64,000 nucleotides of DNA from Coprinopsis marcescibilis (GCA_004369085.1 ML210146.1:868001-932000); one strand, 5' to 3'. Counted from the first letter of the stretch, positions 44,725 through 57,095 are shown. The notes: generated by a model not told the origin, from the sequence alone. A program made the numbers and translations.

Positions 44725-46544
44725 ATGGCGGATCCCGTATCAGATCTCCCCATTGAGGTCCTCCATCGTATTCTGGTCTTGTGCCATCCGCTAGACGTCA
44801 TTTCATTCTCAAGGACCTCTCGTGCCGCATCCAAGTTTATCTGGGATCCAGAAGACCAGCACTTATGGCGTCAACTTTACCTCGCATATCCCCTCGATGA
44901 CCCCGAAGTGGTTCTCAAGGAGCGCCAAGCTGCTAAGCTGCCTTCCTCACCACCAGGGAGTTCAGATCAGCCAGCACGGGACTGGAGAACCCCACTACTC
45001 GAGGTGGTCAAAGCGGAACGCTTCCTACAGCGCTACATCAACGACACGCCGGATGAGCAGGAAGATTACAGGGCATCCCTCAAAACATTCATGAACATCC
45101 TTCGAGGCTTGCGCGTTGCGCGGCTTCCAGACCAAATAGCAGCCCAACATGTACAGCCGTCGTATAATGGACAATGGCTCGAAAGGATCCTCCCTGACTC
45201 CAAGCTACTGGCTCAAGACCCCGACTCGACTAATCGCGAGTTTGCCGGAGCTCTTTCCAGGCTACGGATATCAATCGTGTGCTACATTGATACAAACCAC
45301 GAAGCTGAGATCGACGATGAAGCGCTCGAGGCACGGCGCACCCAAAGCAGATCATTTGTCTATGACCTACGAAACTACACGGCCAGGACCCGATGGGGTC
45401 CATTTCTACCAGGAATGGGTCATCGTGTCAATTGGGTACACATTGAGCACTTGATGACGGTCTTATGGATGAATCTAAACGAGGTACCCGCCAGCAACGT
45501 TCCTCTCCCTCCCAGAGGGATTGAGGCTATGAGAGCCTATTCAGCCTTAGGATCTTTCACTGAGAACGACTGGGCAGGCGTTGAAGGTACGAATGTTGTC
45601 TCGCCAAACAATGCAAATCTAATCTTTTTTGGTAGGTACTTGGTGTCGATGTGTTTGTTTCATGGATTATAAGTCAGTGTCGGCATTGTGAACGTAATAT
45701 CGACTGATTTTAATTGAGTGAACTTTGCCAGCGATCTATTTGGTAAGTTCTACACCTTACTGATGCTCAGGAGTGGCTGACAGACTGCATTAACCTTATA
45801 GCCTTGAATGTATGGGTTATCATCCTGTCAACATCGATCGTTTGGCTGATTTCTGCACTACACCAGTTCCCAGATGAAGGACCAGTGCCAGCGCTGAGCG
45901 TGTTCACGGATCCGGGATTTCACGAGGCAGTACGCCTCATGGAAGTAAAGCTTCAACTCGTTTCCTCTGAGCTTTATGCAAGCTTCAGGACTCGGGCTCC
46001 GGCGCTCCCAAGTACCGATGAGGTCTGCGACACCCACAAAACGTTGTTTTTTACTGGAGAGAGCAGAGGTATTGGTGGGGTGAATTCCTCGATCCGGGGT
46101 CTAGTATACATGGACAAAGAAGGTGTTGTAAAGTGGCGTCTAGTATGGTTTATCCTGCTGTGTGTATGCATTACAATGCCATTAAACACTGTTACAGATG
46201 TCGCTATACAACGGAACAACACAGTGGAGGTATGCATCGCTTTCAAACGAAGCTCTATTCGCACTCACATGATGTAGCTCCACTGGCGTTCAGCTTGGGG
46301 ACGTCGGAAGTGCCGCAGGTGTCATTGGCGTATGGACATCAGTTCTGCATGAGCCACGTACGTGCTATGCACGACTAGTCTTTTCATGAAATCTAATCGT
46401 ACCATTGTTCTCGACAACAGGAGACCCTGCTGGTGACCTCAACCAACAAACTTGTCACAAACATCGCTAATACAATTTACTCCAGGTCCTTTTCGGTTCT
46501 GGAAGAACGAGGATAACGCCGTAGTTGTCATGGACTATGCTTAA
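44725..46544 (+). CDS. F-box protein
   Basis: The start at 44725 gives MADPVSDLPIEVLHRILVLCHPL, a canonical F-box (with DVISFSRTSRAASKFIW), the Skp1-binding module of SCF ubiquitin ligases. A long helical middle part is uninterrupted for over 300 codons. Further exons read FMDYKDLFALN-like, LMEVKLQLVSSEL and FTGESRGIGGVNSSIRGLVYMDKEGVVKWRL, followed by short exons and GPFRFWKNEDNAVVVMDYA with the stop at 46542-46544. This C-terminal pattern is shared by a broad mushroom F-box group; the target is unknown. The stop is 38 nt from the stop of the convergent hydrolase gene. Confidence 0.82.
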
Positions 46545-46582
46545 GATACGACCCTTTTGACTCCACCGGTACGTTTCAATTG

Positions 46583-47723
46583 CTACAAAGCCTTGCTTAA
46601 GAAAGCGATAAGTCTTCCATAGACATCTTCGTATCTATACAAGCGGTTAATCCCGGCAAATATTGGAAAGCTTAAAGTGCCCTTACTCTTTTTTATTCTC
46701 CTCGTTATTCAGGTCACCTCGTGCTGCAGCCCAACCATGGAACCTTTTGGCATATTATCAACTGTTAATTGGTTGAGAATATGGGTCACATACATATTCT
46801 TATAGTATTTGTGGTCGTTCAAGCTGGAAAACGGTTTCTTTCCAATGACGTCAATAATTTGATTGTACTTAAGCATCCAAGGTCAGGGGCACTTCATCAA
46901 ATCAAGAAGTGGAATGATTCGCTGACCTCGTCTTCAGAGTCGTCCTTAGACGGATAAATTGCGAATGGAATCGATAATGCCTTGGAGTCTTCCACAGATA
47001 ACATACTTGATGGAATGTTAGGAGTCACGGCATGAAAAGTGGACATGGGCAGCTTACGCTGGATGAACGATAGCGGCAGCGGAGAATGGAGTACCTTCCC
47101 CTGAAGATAAGATGACGACTTTTCCGCCTAAATAAACGATATTAAGCCAGAGATTCAGTACCAGCGTGAGGACGCTTACCCCAGCAGAACCCGTAGACGG
47201 CAATCTTCTTCACACCCGTGCCTTTCAAATATTCCCCGAATGCTTTGAGCTTGGCAACCGTGGCAGGAGGGCTTGCCGGGCCTCCGAAGAAAGCTTGAAG
47301 ATCGGCCGTGTCCTGGTCTTTCTTGGGCGGAAACTTGGAAATAGGGAATGCCCCACTAGGCTCAAAGAAATCTGGCATAAACACCGTGCTGTTCAAGTTC
47401 GCCGCGACGATGTCTGCGCCTTGTTGAGTCTGCGGGAAGAATCTGGCACGCATATAGATAGTATCAGGGATTTCCAGGCTAGGTGCTTACCCAAAGATAT
47501 CAAACACGCAGATAATGGCATTGTCACTCTTCTCGGGGCCGGTGACATAGACCTTCTTGAAGTCTCCAAGGGCTTTGAAGGTTCCCTTTGGTTCGTAATC
47601 AGATTGCACAGGTGGAATAGTGCAGCAAGCCTTGTTGGTGTTGTGAACCTCTGTGGTCATTCTGGCTTTCGATGCTGAGAAAGGAGAGAAGTGATGAAGG
47701 ACTGAACGAAGTCGAGAAAGCAT
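46583..47723 (-). CDS. Dienelactone hydrolase family protein
   Basis: An alpha/beta hydrolase with a Cys-Asp-His triad. The start at 47723 gives an Arg/Ser-rich leader (MLSRLRSVLHHFSPFSASKAR); Met at 47660 (MTTEVHNTNKACC) gives the usual family N-terminus. Next come CCTIPPVQSDY, AIICVFDIFG, ADIVAANLNSTVFMPDFF and IAVYGFCWGG with the Cys nucleophile. A naive reading stops at FHFLI, but an intron starting at GTCAGC after DDSEDE restores YNQIIDVIGKKPFSSLNDH. A further intron gives MFHGWAAARGDL with the triad His. A last intron leads to YEDVYGRLIAFLSKAL with the stop at 46583-46585. The Asp is in YPSKDDSEDE. Substrate unknown. Confidence 0.87.
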
Positions 47724-47908
47724 TTGCTGTTCGATAAGCCGGCAATTTAGTAGCCCCTAAATAGGTGGGTATGCTCTCACACGGTGACGTGATTGTCATG
47801 TGATCGTGGATGACTTTAAGTTATAGCCGGGGCCCAGCTGCCGCTGACAGTACCGTCGCGAGTTGCGAATTTCGAAACTCCATCTTCTATTCCTTCCGCT
47901 ATTTCTTC

Positions 47909-49224
47909 ATGCATGAGCGCTCCATAACTTCGTATTTTCCAAAGAAGTCCACAAAACCTGGAAAAAGGAAGAGGAAACTCACCTATGATTCGCAGGCATC
48001 GTCAAGCAGCAGTGTAAAGCGCTCAAAATCAGAGAGTTCTGGCAAGGTCGAGTCGATTTCTACCGCAGTTGCCAGTTCTTCGAAAGGAAAAGCGCGTCGC
48101 GACGTGATAGACCTGCTCTCTGACGACTTGGACTACTCGGTATCATCGAAGGACTGGGTCTCGAGTGTACCAACAGCGTCCACATCTGGTGGTTCGCCAG
48201 TTTCTGCACCAACGGGCAACCGGAGACTGCTCAATATAAACACTAGTCAGAATGCCACGGGATCTTCTCGCTCTCTTTCTCCAGCCTCGCCTCTGACGCC
48301 CCTCCCTTCTGACTATGAGTCAGATTCCACTCCTCAAGCAACTCAGGAAAACCCCAATGCCACCTCCAGTTTCGGCCCACAGCGCGCAACTCTGCATGTG
48401 AACTTCTCTACTCCTCGGACGAACCGCCTACTATCTACAGATACCGACGAGGAGTCGGACGCTAAAAAACAAACAGCATCTCCGCGGGTGATTCACTCTT
48501 CGCAGACCCAATACCCTTCCCCATTTAAATCGACGTCTATCTTCGCGCGGGGTTTGTTTCAGGAATTTGATTACGTTCCAAGCTCTCAAACCCAGGAGCT
48601 GGAAATATATCCTCGCTACTCTGGCAAGCCCACTGACCCATCTGAACTCAGGTATGTATACCCACCTTACCCTTTAATTATTTTGCCAATTGATCCAGCA
48701 GAAGCACGCCTGCGTCTCCCTTGAAAAACTTGGGCAGCACCTCGTTCTCTGAAGAACTTCCGGTTCGACACCTAAACCTCGGAGGCTCTCTCAGAGCCTC
48801 AGTAGAACCAGAATCTCCCACGCAGAGGCCAGAAGCCAGTCAAAGTGGTGGATTCCCTCCTTCGTCTGGCATAGGCCAAGCCCATAATCAATCATTCCCA
48901 GAATCACAGCTCTTTGCCCAAAGCAGAACCTTTAAGCAGATATCGATATCTTTTGCCTCTCCTGACCCACCATCTCCATCCCAAATTAAGCGCGGTAAAC
49001 CTAGTGAACTCGTCTCTCGACCGTCTTCACCACTTCTGTCCCAATATGATGGCAGCGCAACACAGGAAGCGGAATACTCATATCCGTCTGCCCTTGCTGG
49101 CGTTAGGGACATGTTTGAAGGAGACGAAAGCTATCCTCCCGATTTTCCGATGTCATTACGCATTGTAAGTTGTAAGGACGCCCGGGGCCTGAAATGCTTG
49201 CTTACTATATATCGCCAACAGTGA
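47909..49224 (+). CDS. Disordered nuclear protein with PIP-like and SUMO-interaction-like motifs
   Basis: No family recognised. The start MHERSITSYFPKK is followed by KPGKRKRK (nuclear signal). ITSYF with basic residues after it resembles a degenerate PCNA-interacting peptide. RRDVIDLLSDDLD at residues about 63-75 has the hydrophobic core plus acidic tail of a SUMO-interacting motif. The rest is Ser/Pro/Thr-rich and disordered; one intron at about 48652-48701 joins SELR to RSTPASPLKNLG. A second possible intron at the end leads to the same TGA at 49222-49224, so the end is firm either way. The 186-bp upstream region is shared with the hydrolase gene. Function inferred only from short motifs. 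Confidence 0.6.
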
Positions 49225-49576
49225 TGCCTTGCGCACATTCCAACAATTCCTACAACCTCACTGCACATATGGAACCGTCATTCCACGCATTCTTTACGTT
49301 CCTGCCGCACCATGCTACACTATATATTGCATTCATCCGACCTAATATTTAAAAATCAGAACATACATACACCTTAATAGACTACATTGCACATATTCTT
49401 GTAATCATCTGCAAATTCATCCTCAAAGGAACCTCGCTCCAAACAAATTACAACCTGTCGTAAAGTCGTTTAGGTATGATTTTGTGGCACTCGAGCAGGC
49501 GAGGCAGGAGGGGATCGAGGCACACTCTGCCAAGGTTTTGTCAATCTCATACCCTTTCCTCTGGAATTTGCGGAAC
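49225..49576. other. Convergent intergenic region
   Basis: About 352 bp between two stop codons. AT-rich in parts, consistent with 3' untranslated and polyadenylation sequence of both genes. No gene recognised. Confidence 0.45.
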
Positions 49577-50743
49577 TCACCGATCACCATCTTCGATCAA
49601 TGGTTCCTCAACGTTTTCAGCATAGTCCACAGTTTGTGCGAGGACTTCTCGAAATTCAACGTCTGGTATTGTATATGAGTTCTCAAAGTAGGGCGAACGG
49701 AAAATCAGGTATGATAATCCGAACGCGATAACTTTGGAATAGCTTCTGAATTCAAGTTCAAGGGTCCAAGAATTACATTGGAAGGGGTTTCCCGATTCCG
49801 TGGTGTCGTATATGGACTCTTTCCCGAGATCCAGCTCCTCAACGTTCAAAGGTATTCTCCATGTATAACGGTCGTTCAGAGAGCGGGGGATTTCGTAATG
49901 GAGAAATGGATTCATGATTTTGGCGGCCGAGTAGGTCAAGTTGTTCGGGACTGTGTAGCCCCTCTCCGTGTATTTCTTGTAGGCCTTCCCCGTGCTTTCG
50001 AAGTGCTCAGATCCAAAGGGAATGGATATCCGTTTGTCAAATGTTGCAATTGGGTATAACGAATATGCTGCTGCATGAGTCATGAAATTCATGACGCAAG
50101 CTGTGGGCCCACCTGTTCAGAGGGAGAGAAAGCACCAGAAAAGAAGAGGAGACGCACTAGAGTGAAAGTAGAGTATACAGTCGAAGGGTGACCGAGATGC
50201 ACATATCACTTGCACCTCGAGATCGGTGGACTTTCTCTTGAACCGAAACAGGCCACTCATCCCTGATGAGTAGACAAAGGAGTTCTGGGAGGCGACTCTG
50301 CGCGTTTCCGAGGTATCCAGTGGTTGCACAGCAGTTTCATCAAAGGACTTTGGCTGATTCTCACCTGGTAAGAATGCATAGTCCTCAGATTCGATGAGAT
50401 GTTTCCCAATCTCTTTGATGGTATCTGGAAAGGCGAATATGTCCATGTCGGAGAAAGGATAGAAGATGCGATCTAGAAATTGCAGCGTGCTGGAGCCTGA
50501 TATAAGAAACTTTGTCTTTGCCTGAAGGCGACGCAAGGCTATCGGGTCGTGGAAGAAGGCGGACAGATGGCGATTGATATCATAGGCCAGGGCTTGAAAG
50601 TGCACAATTGCATCGCGCAATAGCCTGCAAACCCTGCGGGCCCGAGTAATCTCAAGAGGTCCCAAGCATGAGAAGATCGCATTGTAAATGGGAGGGCAGT
50701 TGAAGATATCCTCAATAAGCTGCAGCTGGTCGACTTGAGCCAT
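49577..50743 (-). CDS. F-box-like protein with a nucleotidyltransferase-like signature
   Basis: The start at 50743 gives MAQVDQLQLIEDIFNCPPIY, then IFSCLGPLEITRARRVCRLLRDAI, an F-box-like helix pair. Residues about 78-103 read KFLISGSSTLQFLDRIFYPF and then SDMDIFAF. This fits the hG[GS]...Dh[DE]h pattern of the nucleotidyltransferase fold, with G83-S84 and D99-x-D101. After an intron come ACVMNFMTHAAAYSLYPIATFDKRI and YTERGYTVPNN, and later WTLELEFRSYSKVIAFG. The stop is at 49577. The layout matches a lineage-specific mushroom protein family, but I cannot name it. Whether the active site is complete is unknown. Confidence 0.6.
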
Positions 50744-51353
50744 GATGGAGGTTGCCGGAAAAGCCGCCTGCCATAACTTTTGGCGCGCGGCCCTAACAGT
50801 AACTACTACACCTCCAAGCAGTTCAGTCTCCGCCATCAACACCCACGTGACACGAGCCTATAAATTTGCTGCCTTCCTCTTTATGGACCTCAACATAACC
50901 CTCAAAGCTGCGCTATTCGTCGACGTGAATGCGTCTGTACAATAGTGCAACTCTTTTCCTTACCACAGCGATTGGGGTATTGGCTTTGAAGAAGATTAAT
51001 GTGGGGCTCAATTAAGCCGGAGCGACTTTTAATACCATTGCCTTGGGCATTGGCTGTGGAAATTGCTTGACTATGAGCCTGTATATATCTTGAGAATATG
51101 TCCGAATTGCAGGAAATGCATCTATGTACAACTACAATTACAGCCCACAATGCAATGAAATAGATATCGCAGCAAATACATGTCCCCTGGGGTCCTTCAA
51201 GTCGTTTAGTCATGATAGGCGTAGATTTTGTGTTGTGGGTGTCGCTAGCGGTGAAATAGTGAATCGTTCAAGTCGTTATTCGTGAGACGAGGTTTCGTTG
51301 TTTTTGTCTCGCTTTATCGTGCGATGCTGGTAGGGATGGGATGTTGGAATGCT
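50744..51353. other. Intergenic region
   Basis: About 610 bp between the F-box-like gene start and the stop of the DUF7702 gene, both on the minus strand. A 103-codon minus-strand frame (50902-51213) looks accidental: many Cys, Ile and Gln, no pattern. No motif recognised. Confidence 0.45.
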
Positions 51354-52303
51354 TTAGTGATATCGTCGTGCCATGATGGTGCTTGCGAAGAGGAACATTG
51401 CTGTAGCGGCGAATTCGACCACAAGTCCAAGGATAAGGTAAAAGATCCAGTCGCCTGTTACTGGGTTCATTCTGGCAAGGATTTCGATTGGGGATGGCTC
51501 GAGACCATAGATGTCGCTCGCTGACCATGACGCCATGATGGCATATGCGACTCGAGCGCCCAGGAGTGGTAGAGCCATTCCAATTCCCCAAAGAAGCTGA
51601 ATGCAACTGTGAGTAGTGTGCGACAAGAAGCGTTGATAAACTCACATTTCGTCGATAGCTTCTCAAGTGCCATCGGTACTGGAATGTCATGAAGAATGCA
51701 GCGATGAAGCAGATGAAAACCAATCCATAGACACCGGATGCTACGCGGCGCAGGATGAACCCGATGTTTGCTGTACTTGGTGAGAGTGGTGTTCCCAATA
51801 TTCCCCCAGCAATGTTGAGTCCTAAGCCTATGAGGGCGAAGAGTCCAACGACGCGGAATAGGGTCGTCACTCGTGGGATGTCACTGTATGTGTGCTGCCC
51901 TCTGTAAACGAATGTCGTACGATGAATTAGACAGAGTCAGAAAGTAGCGGCCGCTTGAAAGACGTACGCCATGCCCAGGAAGCCTAATGTTGATAGCAAA
52001 AGTAGTGATAGCGCTGTAGGCTCAAGGATATATGCCGCCGTGAAAACGTCGGGAATGTCACCCTTCATTTGGCCGGCAAGGACGAGGGCGCCGCCTGCTG
52101 TTCTGGCTGCGCAACAGCGTCAGTGGACCAGGCTCTAGCTATGAGCGGAATCTGGACTCACCCATTGAAAATAGACACAGAAACAACCATCCAGCGTCCC
52201 TTCTTAAGGCATATCGGAAGACAAGGTAGCCTGTGAGGCCAGCAATAGGGGCGTAGAAGGCTAGCTGGGCAGCGGCAAGCTTTCCTCGAATATCTAAGGA
52301 CAT
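51354..52303 (-). CDS. Seven-helix membrane protein, DUF7702-like
   Basis: A polytopic fungal membrane protein without known function. The start at 52303 reads MSLDIRGKLAAAQLAFYAPIAGL and YLVFRYALRRDAGWLFLCLFS. It then continues through exons with GALVLAGQMKGDIPD, LEPTALSLLLLSTLGFLGM, FRVVGLFALIGLGLNIAGG, FILRRVASGVYGLVFICFIAAF and LLWGIGMALPLLGARVAYAIM. The last exon holds WIFYLILGLVVEFAATAMFL and ends TIMARRYH at 51354. The first-helix pattern with a charged RR.GW turn is typical of this family. It shares a 254-bp divergent promoter with LAS1. Confidence 0.75.
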
Positions 52304-52557
52304 GGCGCAGGGGGGAGGGTCGTAACGGAGGGTATCTCTGGTTAATGTGTGTCGCTCGAGAAGAACAAACCCAACAAGCCCGACCAGAGCCCACCTCCAA
52401 TCCATACATGTTCGTATTTTCCTTTTTCGGACGACCTCCGCCTCGTGTTTCGATTTCGATCGTGCGGCCCCCACGTGATGGCTGATGACCGACTGGGGGC
52501 GATGCAGACCGCGGCCCGTTACTAATACTATCGACCTCTTCGTCCTCGGCGGATAAA

Positions 52558-54273
52558 ATGAGGCTTCCTCGTCGGGTGCCCTGGGCGTCGCTCAACGAGC
52601 TCGAGCAGATCTGTTCTTGGATATATGTCGACGAGAACGACTTTGACTCGAAAACTCTGGCCATAAACAGGGTGCGCGTTTTTGCTTCGTTTTATATATC
52701 GTTTCTAATGATCGTTGAGCAGCTTTCGGCCTGGAAGGCAATAACACCCTTACCTCACGCATTAGAATCGGTTCTCGCGATTTTGGTCGCCATAGTCCAG
52801 GACCATGTACAGTCGTCTTCGTCTTCGTCAACTCTGGCTTTGCGTCAGACTTATGCGACAGCGATAATCAGGCTTGTCAATGGCCTCGTTGATCCTCTTC
52901 AAGTAGGCGCGTTCGCCCGGTCGATAGCCGCCATTGCGAATCAGCTTGGGCTGCCATCCTGGCTGGTCGAGCTGAGGCATGCCGCAACGCATGAAGAACT
53001 TCCAAGTCTTCCGCTCTTGCGAGAAGCAGCACGACAGGTAACTGCAGTCCTATTGAAAGCCGCGGGCAACACTCAACAAAGGCTTTAGTCGCTCTCGTGG
53101 TTATTACACAACTATTTCCTACCAACGATAAACCCGCCATCGTCAATGCCCTCGCTTCTGACCCCTTTGCGGCCACTGAAACCTATTTTCAAAAAGTACA
53201 AAGATTGCATGAAAACTGTGGTCAGAGACGCTTCCTTGGCTGCACATTACAAGTCCGATATTGCTGCGCTTATGAAGGATATCGAGAGGTGGATTTCAGA
53301 AGTTGAAGTGGCTGCCAATATCTCCATGGATGTCGTTGGCTGGGAGAGCCATCAGGATTCTGAAAGCGTGACTACCGACCGCGAGATTAAAGAGAAATGG
53401 GCCTTGGAGCGACTATGCGACGATCTCTTGGAAAAAGGCGGATTAGTTCCGTTATCAAAAAAGTACGCATTCCTTGTACTTGGGTTTCTCGCCGCTAAGT
53501 AACCTTCATAGAAAGCGGGCAACCAGCAAAGGCAACTCCTTCCCTCCTTCCGCTTCCGTTGCCATCTGGGGTCCCCTTCTGCACTACATACAAAATCTCC
53601 ACCCAGACTTCTCCCTGACATTGTGCAATCGAATTTGCGCATATCTTCTCGACGCTGCGGCACCTGACGTTGCTGAAGACCAAATATCATTGCCTTCCGG
53701 AAACGATTCAAGTTACGAGACATGCCTTGCGCAGTGGACGGTGTGGCTGGTCGATGCGACCTCGTCAACATCAAGTCTGGACTATGATTTGCAACAAGAA
53801 GTCGTGGCGACCTTAATGAAGGGTCTGGGAGGTATGATTTCCAGCGGTCAGCCTGTAACGAGCGCCTGCAGGTGAGTGACATATTATCTTTGGCAACCAT
53901 GTCGACTCAATCTGCCATACAGCGCACTTGTTCTCCTCGAAAATATTTGTCAAGGGCATAGGGAACTACAGGCCGCTCTAGCACTTTTAATGAGACCACC
54001 AAGTCAGCAAATTGAACAGGTCAGAGCGCGTTTTTCGCTTCGACTATATTTTTCACGCTAACGATTGGACTGTAGGTGTGGTCGGACTCGGACATTGAGA
54101 TGATGCAGGAAAGATTGGGACGCCTACAACAGGCCCCAGCTACGCGAATTGGCATCGAGGGATCGAATTTGAAGGATGCCTCTATTCCTGCTAAAAGTAC
54201 AAATGGTTGGCGGAAGTTGGACGCTACGCATTGGAGACCCTGTCCTATCGGTGTGTACGTCTCGTCCTACTAA
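52558..54273 (+). CDS. LAS1: Las1-like pre-rRNA processing endonuclease
   Basis: Las1 is a HEPN nuclease that, with the Grc3 kinase, cuts the ITS2 spacer of pre-rRNA in the nucleolus. The N-terminal HEPN domain begins MRLPRRVPWASLNELEQICSWIY and includes LSAWKAITPLPHALESV, YATAIIRLVNGLVDP and WLVELRHAATHEELPS, in which RHAATH is the RxxxxH catalytic motif. The rest is helical: WALERLCDDLLEKGGLVP, LILLENICQGHRELQAAL-like and MMQERLGRLQQAP. It ends GWRKLDATHWRPCPIGVY with stop at 54271-54273. The first intron is phase 0 after LAINR. The pairing with ROK1 in this window is probably chance. Confidence 0.92.
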
Positions 54274-54417
54274 GCAAAGAGACCCGCGCACGCAATAAAA
54301 CATGACGGAAAGGAAGTAAATAACTACGTTAAGCCGGGATTTCAACATGGTTATACAACGGACCGAAGCTCGGAATTGAGTAATGAGAAAGAGATGGTAC
54401 AAATGAAATGGACAGCC

Positions 54418-56326
54418 TCAAGTAGGTTTGCGTATTTCTCCGGGCACACGGGGTTGCTGCAGGCTAGAAGGAAGAATACCACTGCTTGCGAAAGTCATTG
54501 CTGATGATCCTGAAGTTGAATCACTGGGACTTGACAACCTTGATCCGGGATGGTCTGGATATCGAGGGGGAAGCTCCACGATCTCTTGCCCTTGGTCGTG
54601 AAAGATGGTCACAGGGGCTGCGTTGCTATCATGATGAAGAACGTAGACCGCGCCCTGACCGCTCTGATGTCTCGAGAGGTCAGACCGAGTGCCGTTCTCT
54701 GTCGAAACGACAAAGGGGTCAACTCGATTAGAACTATGCCTCAAGGAGGGCAAGCTGGATGAAATTGATTCAGGGGACCCAATCTTGGATTCTTGAAACG
54801 AGATGTGAGTACTGTTGGAAAGCAGCAACCTTCAATTAGGACGCTCACCAGAGTTTCGCAGCCCGAACCCGAACATAGATTCGCGCCCAGTTTTTTTCAA
54901 TCTTTTGCGCATTAAATAGAACATCGCAGCGACACCAATGATGACTCCAAGCACAAGTCCTAGGAATGTGGTGCCCACGGCGACACCTGGTTGAATCAAG
55001 CCATTTTGACTAAGGAATGAAATCAACCAAACAAGAATATAGCTCGAAAATGTAATAGCTTACACGGTAGTTCCGCCTGTCGCTCCTTCCGCAAGGCAAG
55101 AGGTGGTACGCCCAGGGCCCCCGACGTGCAGCAGGCCGTTGGCCCACATACTTCCGGCGGAATCTGCGACGCTGATGAAAAAGGGGGTAGACCACGACAA
55201 ACTTACGGTCCAGTTGAGCGCATCGCTTCCGCCCGTGATATTATATGGCGGGTGCAGGGATGGAGCAACCTTGAATGAGAGTCAGATAAGTATGGCGGCG
55301 ACAAGTGTTCATGATAGGTCCGTACTGTGAACGTGTAAGGAGGAACTCCGCCTTTGGGTATGAGCTGGATATCTGTGCACTGTCAAAGATATATATGTTT
55401 CGTTGTTGTCGTATTTTATTTGGAGGAAATTTCAACCCACCTGGTCGATCCACCCGTACCTAGAGATGGGTCCGTTGTTAACGAACCCTTCGACTTCCAA
55501 TTGGCGTGGCAAAGTAACATTTGTGCAGACGGGGAACTCCTCGTTTGCCGGGATCATGGTGTAGGTCTCTTGACAGCCTCCAGTGTTGCCATTTTTATCA
55601 TACTAAAGATAACTCTGCAAATGTCCTAGTTGATGATATGGATCAAATATGACGCACCATGCATATTTGGTACTGCAGGCAAGCGAAATTAGCAGACAGC
55701 GGGTTGAACGAGCAGTAAGTGTAGTACCAGGGTTCCAGGAGGGAAAGGAACGGCCCAATCCTATGAATATTCTGTGTGAACGTCTGAGAATCCGAAATCA
55801 GCAGATTGGACACTAACAAAGTTCAAAGTGTTGCCAGCAGGGATAATGATCGGAACGGTGTACAACCTAGGGGTGGTTAAGCCGCTAGGTTTAAAGAGAT
55901 ATCGATAGTAGGACTTGCGAAGTGTGGACTTGCAGATAGTAAGGGGGTACTGGATTAGGCCTTTGCGAGATAGTCAACGGTTTAGGGTTGTTGGGATCCG
56001 GATGCAACGCACTCACCCTAGAGCTGCGCCCCGTTGCCATTTGATGTTTATTTCCTGACATTGTTCTGGAATTTGAGGTCAACTAATGAATATCGGCGAA
56101 CGCTGCGCGGAGTACGCACGGGTAACTGGGACCGGGTGAACTTGGCCTTGTGGGTTCCAGTCAAAGAAAAACGACTGAAATTTGCGGATGAGATTGCGGA
56201 CAAACTAGCTCAGCTTTATCGTACCAAGTCGAGGTGAGGAACAACCTTTGCGCCGACGTTTGAAACGCAGCCGGCTGCAAGAATGAATGAAGCGAGTAAG
56301 GAACGACGGACACATGCTTCGAGCAT
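54418..56326 (-). CDS. Secreted type I membrane protein, beta-sandwich ectodomain, unknown function
   Basis: The start at 56326 (MLEACVRRSLLASFILAAGCVS) gives a signal peptide missed if later Met codons are used. A GT donor after HLDL joins to EINIKWQRGAAL, then PPYYLQVHTSQVL, YTVPIIIPAGNTLNFV and FPPGTLV. Later exons include ETYTMIPANEEFPVCTNVTLP and EVEGFVNNGPISRYGWIDQ, followed by SAGSMWANGLLHVGGPG and TTSCLAEGATGGTT. One transmembrane helix (TTFLGLVLGVIIGVAAMFYL) and a cytosolic MRKRLKK stop-transfer lie at about 54905-54985. A Ser/Pro-rich tail ends at 54418. The same layout recurs widely in mushrooms; no biochemical role is known to me. Confidence 0.72.
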
Positions 56327-57095
56327 GTTTGGAGAAGAAAAAGGGAGGCGAAAAGAAAGAAAAGAAGGACAACAAAACGTGGGGTGGATGAAAGACGACT
56401 GAAGGGAGATCCGTCGAGTTGCCTGACAAAATGAAGGGCAATCCAAGTGATCTTGTCTGTCCGGTGTTTCACTAAGGGGCGGTGTGTGTCGATGGCAACA
56501 CGGGATTGAGACAGATCCTTCCTCAACTCGTCACCCAGAACGGCTCTCCTAGTGTGGCCAGGGATCCCGCCGCGGCACGAACAAAAGTCAACGGAGAGTG
56601 ATAGAAATAAAAAGGAGAGCAATCGCAAACGAGAAGATATGTGGGATTTGCAGTTATATGTGCATTCTGTCGACATCGGAGTGAGGTACTTGACCTGCGA
56701 ACTGGGAACGGCTGGTCAAGTCAGCCGTTCTATCAATAGTTTGGCTGATTATCATTCGCTGCGAGCGACAGATCATGATATTGGATAAATCCCTAGGAAA
56801 CAAGGGCATGAACGTGAGCATATGATGGCAGAGAGCTCACTTCTGTATCTGTGCGCTGCGGGTCGGTCAATGAGAAGACAGTGATAGTGCTTCCACCGCT
56901 GGCCCCTGGCCCTGCCAGTGACTACTGAGGCCGCCGAGGTCACCGCAGTGATTGTCTACACCAATTATGATTCATGTGTCGCGGCAGCTCTCAGTCGCGC
57001 CACGTGATGAATAATGACACAAGCTCGGCGTCAGTCCCTTGTACATCCGACTCCACAACCAATTAACGTTCGCCTCATCCACCACTCCAGTACGA
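56327..57095. other. Divergent region between membrane protein and YSC84 genes
   Basis: About 769 bp. The part near 56330-56400 is purine-rich on the plus strand (GAAAAAGG and AAGAAAGA runs), i.e. pyrimidine-rich upstream of the minus-strand start, as in fungal promoters. Minus-strand open frames there are accidental. No gene recognised. Confidence 0.4.

Noticed and set aside
46881..47060. Apparent premature stop in the dienelactone hydrolase (after FHFLI), suggesting a pseudogene.
   Set aside because: Splicing at GTCAGC and two further introns restores the catalytic His motif FHGWAAAR and the family C-terminus.
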